Assembly (NCBI RefSeq): GCF_001905125.1
Contig: NZ_LWLE01000034.1
Span: forward strand, 509,734-573,733
DNA from: Streptomyces sp. TSRI0281
Lineage (GTDB): Bacteria > Actinomycetota > Actinomycetes > Streptomycetales > Streptomycetaceae
Direction: 5' to 3'
DNA: 64,000 nucleotides
A program made the translations under genes and the position numbers. Below the pieces are notes generated by a model that did not search any database, was not told the origin of the DNA, and saw only the letters and a list, made by a program, of their open reading frames with translations. Below are positions 56,790 through 64,000 of the stretch, piece by piece. The first letter of the stretch is position 1. The number at the start of each line of letters is the position of its first letter.

Positions 56790-57968
56790 ATGGACCGGCT
56801 GTCCAACACCGTGCGCCCCTACGCCTGGGGTTCCACCACGGCCATCCCCGCCCTGCTCGGCATCGCTCCCACCGGCGAGCCGCAGGCCGAGATGTGGATG
56901 GGCGCCCACCCGGGAGCCCCTTCCCGCATCACCCGCCCCACCGGTACCGACACCGGCACCACCGCACCCCTCACCGACGTCATCGCGGCCGACCCCGAAC
57001 GCGAACTGGGACCGGCCACCGTAGCCAAGTTCGGCCCCCGCCTGCCCTTCCTGCTCAAGCTGCTCGCGGCAGGAGCCCCCCTCTCCCTTCAGGTCCACCC
57101 CGACCTCGAACAGGCCAGAAGGGGGTACGCCGACGAGGAGAGCCGGAACGTCCCGATCGACGCCCCCCACCGCACGTACAAGGACGCCAACCACAAGCCC
57201 GAACTGCTCTGCGCGCTCACCCCCTTCGACGGGCTGTGCGGCTTCCGCAGGCCCACCGAGGCGGCCGACGCGATGGAGTCACTGGGGGTCGACGCCCTCA
57301 AGCCGTACGTGGACCTGCTCCGCGCCAGTCCCGAAGAGGCGGCCCTGCGCGAGGTCCTCACGGCGATCCTCACCGCCGACCCGGTGGAGATGGCGGAGAC
57401 CGTCACCGAGGCGGCGGCCGCCTGCGACCGGCTCGGCGGCGCCCACGCCCCGTACGCCCGGATAGCGCACCACTTCCCCGGCGACCCGGGCGTCATCGCG
57501 GCGATGCTCCTGAACTACGTACAGCTCCAGCCGGGCGAGGCCCTGTTCCTCGGCGCGGGGGTCCCGCACGCCTACCTCAATGGGCTCGGCGTCGAGATCA
57601 TGGCCAACTCGGACAACGTGCTGCGCTGCGGACTCACCCCCAAGCACGTCGACGTCCCCGAACTCCTGCGCATCGTCCGCTTCGAAGCAACCGACCCCGG
57701 CGTACTGCGCCCCGAGGCGTCCCCCTCCGGCGAGGAGCCGTACGAGACCCCCGTCGACGAGTTCCGGCTGTCGCGCTACGACCTCGCCGCAGGCGCCGCA
57801 CCCGTCGAACTGACGGTCACCACCCCGCAGATCCTGCTCTGCACGGCAGGCGCCCCGACGGTCGGGGACCTCGGTCTCGCTCCCGGGGAGTCGGTCTTCG
57901 TCCCGGCGGGTGAAACGGTGCGAGCGTCCGGAACCGGGACACTCTTCCGTGCCACCGTGGTGGCCTGA
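56790..57968 (+). CDS. manA: Mannose-6-phosphate isomerase, class I
   Basis: A 392-residue zinc cupin that interconverts fructose-6-phosphate and mannose-6-phosphate. Motifs: YAWGSTTAIPALLG near residue 11, LSLQVHPDLEQARRGYADEE (zinc H in the QVHPD), NHKPELLCALTPFDGLCGFR, and the cupin end GEALFLGAGVPHAYLNGLGV with EIMANSDNVLRCGLTPKHVD. GAGGA is 9 nt before the ATG. The 148 nt upstream carry two direct copies of a CACACCCAGCCCC element. First committed step to GDP-mannose with manB. Confidence 0.95.
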   Translation: MDRLSNTVRPYAWGSTTAIPALLGIAPTGEPQAEMWMGAHPGAPSRITRPTGTDTGTTAPLTDVIAADPERELGPATVAKFGPRLPFLLKLLAAGAPLSLQVHPDLEQARRGYADEESRNVPIDAPHRTYKDANHKPELLCALTPFDGLCGFRRPTEAADAMESLGVDALKPYVDLLRASPEEAALREVLTAILTADPVEMAETVTEAAAACDRLGGAHAPYARIAHHFPGDPGVIAAMLLNYVQLQPGEALFLGAGVPHAYLNGLGVEIMANSDNVLRCGLTPKHVDVPELLRIVRFEATDPGVLRPEASPSGEEPYETPVDEFRLSRYDLAAGAAPVELTVTTPQILLCTAGAPTVGDLGLAPGESVFVPAGETVRASGTGTLFRATVVA

Positions 57969-58055
57969 CGCACCGTCCGCACCACCGACTGCAACAATGT
58001 GCGGCCGTACCGCGGCCGTCCGTGCCGCGCACCGAGGAAGGGACACCACGCACTC

Positions 58056-59045
58056 ATGAGCGCGTCAGGCGGAACCAAGGCGATCGTGGCAGCGCTAGCC
58101 GCCAACCTCGCGATCGCAGTGGCCAAATTCGTGGCGTTCCTCTTCAGTGGCTCGTCGTCGATGCTCGCGGAGAGCGTCCACTCGCTCGCCGACTCCGGCA
58201 ACCAGGGCCTGCTGCTGCTCGGCGGCAAGAAGGCCCAGCGCGAAGCCACCCCCCAGCACCCCTTCGGGTACGGGCGCGAGCGCTACATCTACGCCTTCCT
58301 CGTCTCCATCGTCCTCTTCTCGGTCGGTGGCATGTTCGCGGTCTACGAGGGCTACGAGAAGATCAAGCACCCTCACGGGATCGAGGCGTGGTACTGGCCG
58401 GTCGGCGTGCTGATCTTCGCGATCATCGCCGAGAGCTTCTCCTTCCGTACGGCGATCAAGGAGTCCAACCAGACCCGGGGGACGCGCTCCTGGACGGAGT
58501 TCGTCCGCCGGGCCAAGGCCCCCGAGCTCCCCGTCGTCCTCCTTGAGGACCTCGGCGCGCTCGTCGGTCTGGTCCTGGCCCTGGCCGGCGTCGGCCTGGC
58601 CCTCGGCACCGGCAACGGCATCTGGGACGGCATCGGCACCCTCTGCATCGGCATCCTGCTGATCGTCATCGCGATCGTCCTCGCCGCCGAGACGAAGTCC
58701 CTGCTGCTCGGCGAGTCCGCGGGCATCGAAGAGGTCGAGAAGATCAAGGCCGCCGTGGTCGACGGCGACACCGTCACCGGCATCATCCACATGCGTACGC
58801 TCCACCTCGGCCCCGAGGAACTGCTGGTCGCCGCCAAGATCGCGGTCCAGCACGACGACACCGCGGTCGAGGTCGCCCACGCCATCAACGCCGCCGAGAT
58901 CCGGATCCGCGAGGCCGTCCCGATCGCCCGGGTCATCTACCTGGAGCCGGACATCTTCAACGAAGCCGCCGCGGCGTCCGGTACCAACCCGGGCAAGGCC
59001 CCCGGCGGCGGCGGCGGTCCGGCCCCGGCGGATTCCGGCCACTGA
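58056..59045 (+). CDS. Cation diffusion facilitator (zinc/cobalt/iron efflux)
   Basis: A 329-residue membrane protein of the CDF family. Six helices with the metal site AESVHSLADSGNQGLLLLGG (H-x3-D in helix 2) and LEDLGALVGLVLALAGVGLA (D in helix 5). A short His/Glu-poor loop precedes the cytoplasmic C-terminal dimer domain (IHMRTLHLGPEELLVAAKIA to VIYLEPD). The Gly/Pro tail (GGGGGPAPADSGH) is variable. GAGGAAGGG lies about 18 nt before the ATG at 58056. Ion cannot be told from sequence. Confidence 0.93.
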   Translation: MSASGGTKAIVAALAANLAIAVAKFVAFLFSGSSSMLAESVHSLADSGNQGLLLLGGKKAQREATPQHPFGYGRERYIYAFLVSIVLFSVGGMFAVYEGYEKIKHPHGIEAWYWPVGVLIFAIIAESFSFRTAIKESNQTRGTRSWTEFVRRAKAPELPVVLLEDLGALVGLVLALAGVGLALGTGNGIWDGIGTLCIGILLIVIAIVLAAETKSLLLGESAGIEEVEKIKAAVVDGDTVTGIIHMRTLHLGPEELLVAAKIAVQHDDTAVEVAHAINAAEIRIREAVPIARVIYLEPDIFNEAAAASGTNPGKAPGGGGGPAPADSGH

Positions 59046-59168
59046 ACCACTGAGGATCAGCCCCTGACGGCCCGGTGATCGCCCCCGCACTTGAACGGAC
59101 TGGGGCGCACTGGGCCGTTCGGTGTAGATTCGTGGGAGAGACAGACGTCGCTGCTGATGGCGGTTGAT

Positions 59169-59191
59169 CGGTCCGCATCCACTGCGGACCG
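59169..59191 (+). other. Hairpin in the sahH 5' leader
   Basis: CGGTCCGCA (59169-59177) pairs perfectly with TGCGGACCG (59183-59191) around a 5-nt loop, inside a leader of up to about 180 nt between a TAGATT box (59125-59130) and the sahH start. I cannot recognise the known SAH or SAM riboswitch cores here. RNA role is speculative. Confidence 0.35.
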
Positions 59192-59307
59192 GCCGAGGGA
59201 CAGAGGGCCTCCGACGGACTGCACTGCCGAACGCTCGGGCATTCCTGTGCCCGGCCGACGCAGAGCCGCCCCAGCCCACCTCGACCCATCACGAGGAGCA
59301 GCCCGTT

Positions 59308-60765
<1,458 letters not shown>

Positions 60766-60774
60766 TCCAGCCCC

Positions 60775-60810
60775 CTCGGCGACCGCGGGCCCTCACCCAC
60801 GGTCGCCGAG
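60775..60810 (+). terminator. First hairpin after sahH
   Basis: CTCGGCGACCG (60775-60785) pairs with CGGTCGCCGAG (60800-60810), loop 14 nt, 9 nt after the sahH stop. Confidence 0.8.
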
Positions 60811-60841
60811 CGGCCCGGCAGCCTCAGCAGCAGGTCCGAGC

Positions 60842-60874
60842 GCAGGCCCCCGCACCCCCGTGGCGGGGGCCTGC
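60842..60874 (+). terminator. Second hairpin after sahH
   Basis: GCAGGCCCCCGC (60842-60853) pairs with GCGGGGGCCTGC (60863-60874), loop 9 nt. A double terminator. Confidence 0.8.
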
Positions 60875-60916
60875 CCCGTACCGCACCCGCACAGCCCGAG
60901 GAACCCGAAGGACCCC

Positions 60917-61534
60917 ATGCCCCGCGGCCGGTATTCGCTCCACGATCTTCACGATCACACCCCCCTCGGAGAAGAACACTTCCACTGCGCCCCCGGCCCC
61001 TCCGGCTGGCGTTACGTCTCCCAGACCACCGCCCCCTCCGGTGATCACCTCGGCTCCGTCGATCTCGCCCTCGATGAACTCGGCCGCCCCATCCGCCTCG
61101 AACTCCACGCCGCGAGCTGGCAGGTCCGAGGCGCCGCCCTCGAAGGCGTCACCTGGGTCCGTACCGACCCCACCGGCACTCACGCCACCGAAGGCAATGT
61201 CCGCGCCCACGCCTTCTCCGGCACTTCCCCCGCATTCCTGGTCGCCCTGACCCGGCTTCTGCGCCTCACCCCCGATTCCCCCGCGACCCGTGTCCGTGTG
61301 GTCACCTTCACGGACCCGGTCCTCGCCCCCCGTACCGTCGACCAGTCCTGGTCACTGCTGAACAGTGAAGCGCACGCCACTGACAACGGACCCCTGACCG
61401 TGGACGAGTACCAGGTCAGCGCCCTGGATACGGGGGAGCAGCACACGGTTCACCTCGCCGGCGACGTGGTCCTCGCGGCACCGGGCATCGAACTCGAACA
61501 CCTCGAAACGCCCCCGTCGCCCGCGCCCCGCTGA
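60917..61534 (+). CDS. Hypothetical protein, putative beta-barrel lipid-binding type
   Basis: A 205-residue protein that I do not recognise by name. It has alternating strands (LGEEHFHCAPGPSGWRYVSQ, LGSVDLALDELGRPIRLELH) with a His-rich opening DLHDHTPLGEEHFHC and a C-terminal VDEYQVSALDTGEQHTVHL. The strand pattern resembles DUF1794/putative glycolipid-binding barrels, but this is weak. Starts at ATG 60917 with GAAGGA 5 nt upstream; ends 23 nt from the convergent RDD gene. Confidence 0.7.
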   Translation: MPRGRYSLHDLHDHTPLGEEHFHCAPGPSGWRYVSQTTAPSGDHLGSVDLALDELGRPIRLELHAASWQVRGAALEGVTWVRTDPTGTHATEGNVRAHAFSGTSPAFLVALTRLLRLTPDSPATRVRVVTFTDPVLAPRTVDQSWSLLNSEAHATDNGPLTVDEYQVSALDTGEQHTVHLAGDVVLAAPGIELEHLETPPSPAPR

Positions 61535-61557
61535 ACGTCCGGACCACGGGACAGCCC

Positions 61558-62484
61558 TCAGCCGGGCGGCGCGAACCCGGTCGAGGACACCCCGGCAGCA
61601 TCCTGGTCCGCGAAACCCGCGGAGGCCGGCGGGACCGAGGTCGGCACAGGCGGCACAGGCGGCACAGGAACGCCGGTCGGCACAGGAACGATGGCCGGTG
61701 CAGGAGCGGAAACCGGTGCGGGAGCGGACGCCCGAGCGACGTTGAACACCCGGCGCGCGTCCCGTGCCTGCCGCTCGCCGACGACCGCGGCCAGATACGC
61801 CGCCGCGGGAACGCCGTGCGGGGCCGGAACCCCGGTCAGCGTCACCAGTTCACCCGCCAGCCGCTCCGCGATCGACCGGCCGACCTCCGCGTCGAGCTGC
61901 TGCATGCGGGTCAGGTACTGCCGTATCGCGAGCCAGACACCGTCCGGCACCGCTGACAGATCCAGCTGGGCGAATCGGCCGACGAGCCAGGGCGGAGGTG
62001 GCGGAACAACGACGGAGCGCCCCGTCGGCACCCGTTCCCGCACGACGAGCGTCCCCGCGAACACATCACCGAGCCGCCGTCCCCGTGCGGACATCAGGGA
62101 CGCGAGGCAGGCCACGACCCCGAAGGTCATCAGAATCTCGACCATCCCCATCGCCCCGCGGACGAGGGCATGGCGGAACCGGATCGGACCACCGTCGTCC
62201 CGGACCACTCTCAGTCCGCACGCCAGCTTGCCCAGCGAACGGCCATGGCTGAGGGTCTCCACCGCGACCGGCCCGCCCACCAGCACCAGAAGAAAGGCCG
62301 CTACACCGATCGCGGCGACCGCTGCCTCGTCCAACGAGACCGCGGCGATACCCAAACCGATGGATACCAGGATGAATACGGCGACAACGACCGCGAGATC
62401 GATCGCCAAGGCCAGAGCCCGGCTCGGCAGTCTCGCCGGCCGCAACCCCAGAACGACCGCGTCTCCGGTCACGAGCTCATTCAT
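61558..62484 (-). CDS. RDD-family membrane protein
   Basis: A 308-residue protein. RDD domain in residues about 15-145: ALAIDLAVVVAVFILVSIGL, two more helices, RSLGKLACGLRVVRDDGGPI and RFRHALVRGAMGMVEILMTF. The soluble C-terminal part (about 160-260) is followed by a Val/Pro/Ala tail with VPVPPVPPVPTSVPP repeats. GAAGG is 10 nt before the ATG at 62484. It is divergent from the SpoIIM-like gene with 117 bp between starts; RDD and SpoIIM-like genes are commonly paired. Confidence 0.88.
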   Translation of the reverse strand: MNELVTGDAVVLGLRPARLPSRALALAIDLAVVVAVFILVSIGLGIAAVSLDEAAVAAIGVAAFLLVLVGGPVAVETLSHGRSLGKLACGLRVVRDDGGPIRFRHALVRGAMGMVEILMTFGVVACLASLMSARGRRLGDVFAGTLVVRERVPTGRSVVVPPPPPWLVGRFAQLDLSAVPDGVWLAIRQYLTRMQQLDAEVGRSIAERLAGELVTLTGVPAPHGVPAAAYLAAVVGERQARDARRVFNVARASAPAPVSAPAPAIVPVPTGVPVPPVPPVPTSVPPASAGFADQDAAGVSSTGFAPPG

Positions 62485-62601
62485 CGCCACCCACCCTTCG
62501 TCCGCCTTCCCTGCCCCACCGGGGCTCAGTCTGCCAAGCTGACCAGCAGCGCCGCAGTTGTACGGACCCGTACGCACCCATGCCTGGAGCCACAGCCGAC
62601 C

Positions 62602-63609
62602 ATGGACCTCGACGTCTTCGTCACCGCCCACCGCACGGAGTGGGACCGTCTGGACCACCTCCTGCGCCGCGGGCGCCATCTGACCGGCGCCGAGGCGGAC
62701 GAACTCGTCGCGCTCTACCAGCGCACGGCCACCCATCTCTCCCTGATCCAGTCCAGCGCCCCGGATCCCGTGCTGATGGCCCGGCTCACTCAGCTCGTGG
62801 CACGCGCCCGTTCGACGGTGACCGGCACCCGCAAGGCTTCCTGGCGCGACGCCGCCCGATTCCTCACCGCGGGTTTCCCCGCCGCTGTCTATCGCTCGCG
62901 CCGCTGGTGGATTCCCACGACGGTGCTCTCCACACTCCTGGCCGCCCTCATCGGCTGGTGGATCGGTACTCATCCGGAGGTCCAGGCGGCGATCGCCGCC
63001 CCGGACGACCTGCGCAGCATGACGCGCCCGGGAGGAGAGTACGAGACGTACTACTCCAGCCACCCGGCCGCGTCGTTCGCCGCACAGGTATGGACGAACA
63101 ACGCCCAGGCCGCGGCCATGTGTCTGGTTCTGGGGGCGTTCCTCTGTATACCGGTGATCCTGATCCTCTTCCTCAATGTGCTGAACCTCGGCGTCGGCAT
63201 CGGCCTGATGTCGTCCGCGGGCCGTCTGGACACCTTCCTCGGCCTCGTTCTCCCGCACGGCCTTCTCGAACTGACCGCCGTCTTCGTGGCCGCGGGCACC
63301 GGACTCCGCCTCGGCTGGACAGTGATCGACCCGGGCCCCCGCACCCGCCGTGCGGCTCTGGCCGAACAGGGCCGCGCCGCCATCGGCATGGCCATCGGGC
63401 TGGCCCTGGTCCTCTTCGTCTCGGGTGTCATCGAAGGCTTCGTCACCCCGTCCGGCCTCCCCACCTGGGGCCGGATCACTATCGGCATCGTCGCTGAGCT
63501 GGCGTTTCTGGCGTACGTCTACCTACTCGGAGGCCGCGCCGCGCGCGCCGGCGAGACGGGCGACCTGGAAGCGGTCGAACGCAGCGCCGAGCTCCCTTTC
63601 GCAGCCTGA
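62602..63609 (+). CDS. Stage II sporulation protein M-like membrane protein
   Basis: A 335-residue protein. Cytoplasmic N-terminal helical domain (residues 1-95: TEWDRLDHLLRRGRHLTGAE, ELVALYQRTATHLSLIQSSA), then about five membrane helices in the SpoIIM/DUF95 domain (IPTTVLSTLLAALIGWWIGT, NNAQAAAMCLVLGAFLCIPV, GLVLPHGLLELTAVFVAAGT). In actinobacteria this family is paired with RDD proteins; its link to sporulation is not shown. GGAGC lies about 12 nt before the ATG. Confidence 0.9.
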   Translation: MDLDVFVTAHRTEWDRLDHLLRRGRHLTGAEADELVALYQRTATHLSLIQSSAPDPVLMARLTQLVARARSTVTGTRKASWRDAARFLTAGFPAAVYRSRRWWIPTTVLSTLLAALIGWWIGTHPEVQAAIAAPDDLRSMTRPGGEYETYYSSHPAASFAAQVWTNNAQAAAMCLVLGAFLCIPVILILFLNVLNLGVGIGLMSSAGRLDTFLGLVLPHGLLELTAVFVAAGTGLRLGWTVIDPGPRTRRAALAEQGRAAIGMAIGLALVLFVSGVIEGFVTPSGLPTWGRITIGIVAELAFLAYVYLLGGRAARAGETGDLEAVERSAELPFAA

Positions 63610-63668
63610 CCACTGATGTGCGGCCCACCCCGCTGACCTGCTAGTGTCCTCCTCGCCCACAAAAACCG

Positions 63669-63697
63669 TTGACACGGCCGATGTGGGGAGGTAGATT
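63669..63697 (+). promoter_or_regulatory. Near-consensus promoter P1 of the probable rRNA operon
   Basis: TTGACA (63669-63674), 17-bp spacer, TAGATT (63692-63697). The best vegetative-type promoter in the window. Confidence 0.8.
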
Positions 63698-63844
63698 TGA
63701 ACAGTTGCCTCGAACTGGACAAGTTCGGGCCCAGCAGTTAATATCAATCTCGCTCTGGGCGGGGGATGCAATTCCCGCAGAGCCAATCGATTCTCTTATC
63801 TTCCAGCTCATTTCGGTCGATTCTTTCGACTCAAATGCTTCTGG

Positions 63845-63937
63845 TAAGGTCGAATCAGCCGAAAGGCAAAGGCCACTCCACAGGCCGCCGGAATCAAATT
63901 CGGACCGGAAACGGAACGAAAAAGAGTCTGGTAAAGT
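63845..63937 (+). promoter_or_regulatory. Two further -10-type boxes with shared TCTGGTAA context
   Basis: TAAGGT at 63845-63850 and TAAAGT at 63932-63937 sit in nearly the same context (CTTCTGGTAAGGT and GTCTGGTAAAGTTGGAA). The second matches the TCTGATAAAGT/CTGATAGAGT boxes I recall from Streptomyces rrn promoters. Confidence 0.6.
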
Positions 63938-64000
63938 TGGAACCGCCGGAAAGGGAAACGCGAAAGCGAAGAACTGGAAAGCGAAAACTGCTTGACCCGC

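Larger units (their letters stand above)
63610..64000. other. AT-richer multi-promoter leader, probable rRNA operon upstream region
   Basis: From 63660 to the end the base composition drops sharply in GC, with no ribosome site and no plausible gene (an open frame of 108 residues is a codon-biased artefact). The sequence is purine-rich (AAAGGCAAAGGCC, GGAAAGGGAAACGCGAAAGC), the typical look of Streptomyces rrn leaders. Three promoter-like units follow one another, and the last -35 TTGACC (63992-63997) is cut by the window edge. Confidence 0.75.

Noticed and set aside
59131..59307. Known SAH riboswitch before sahH
   Set aside because: A hairpin is present, but the conserved core sequences I know for that riboswitch are not visible, so it is only reported as a structured leader.
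63669..63995. A 108-residue frame in the last 330 bases
   Set aside because: The base composition is unlike coding DNA here, and the region has strong promoter features typical of rRNA leaders.

Overview
The window is a high-GC actinobacterial chromosome segment, almost certainly Streptomyces. GTG starts are frequent, codon third positions are strongly G/C, and there is a near-canonical WhiB. The gene order (hut operon, sigI module, purKE, LCP genes, fbiAB, whiB, manB, manA, sahH) is the order I remember for the core of the S. coelicolor chromosome; that comparison is from memory, not a search. There is no prophage, transposase, CRISPR array or tRNA gene that I can see. The only clearly broken gene is an amino-acid permease remnant beside hutU.

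Layout. 1-2031: end of a small regulatory pair (partial gene plus a roadblock-like protein) and a decayed permease. 2045-7821: histidine/urocanate catabolic operon hutU, M20 amidohydrolase, hutF, hutI, with a palindromic operator candidate in front. 7973-10322: SigB-type sigma factor facing an anti-sigma antagonist (STAS) and an anti-sigma ATPase, a partner-switching module. 10527-14825: four overlapping or closely spaced genes for exported, cell-wall or membrane anchored proteins, two of them ending in different sortase signals (LPKTG and LAATG); this is the least understood system here. 15026-19721: POT peptide transporter, a two-component system, a GtrA-like membrane protein. 19856-23825: purK, purE, membrane dipeptidase, VOC protein, CGNR regulator. 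23899-40602: envelope polysaccharide region with a UDP-sugar dehydrogenase, acyl-CoA dehydrogenase, five LytR-CpsA-Psr (LCP) proteins, two-domain and single-domain glycosyltransferases nearby, a PGRP amidase and a sugar-1-phosphate nucleotidylyltransferase. 40664-45005: AlkA-type glycosylase, F420 genes fbiB and fbiA, cysteine dioxygenase. 45688-57968: whiB, a very large GT2 membrane protein with its DUF5719 partner, then the GDP-mannose genes (manB, SIS/PMI-like, manA). 58056-63609: cation efflux protein, sahH, hypothetical, RDD and SpoIIM-like proteins. The window ends (63661-64000) in an AT-richer, multi-promoter leader that looks like the start of an rRNA operon, whose 16S gene would lie just outside.

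How the genes fit together. The hut operon can convert urocanate to glutamate with the M20 enzyme as the probable last step. ManB, ManA and the nucleotidylyltransferase can supply GDP-mannose (or a related NDP-sugar) for the glycosyltransferases, whose products the LCP proteins could attach to the wall. Most convergent gene pairs are separated by strong G/C hairpins, listed as terminators. Several genes have a TANNNT hexamer only 6-8 nt before the start codon and no ribosome binding site, which suggests leaderless mRNAs. Two arrays of a Streptomyces-type intergenic repeat (41831-42165 and 54785-55070) end in an identical 30-nt tail.
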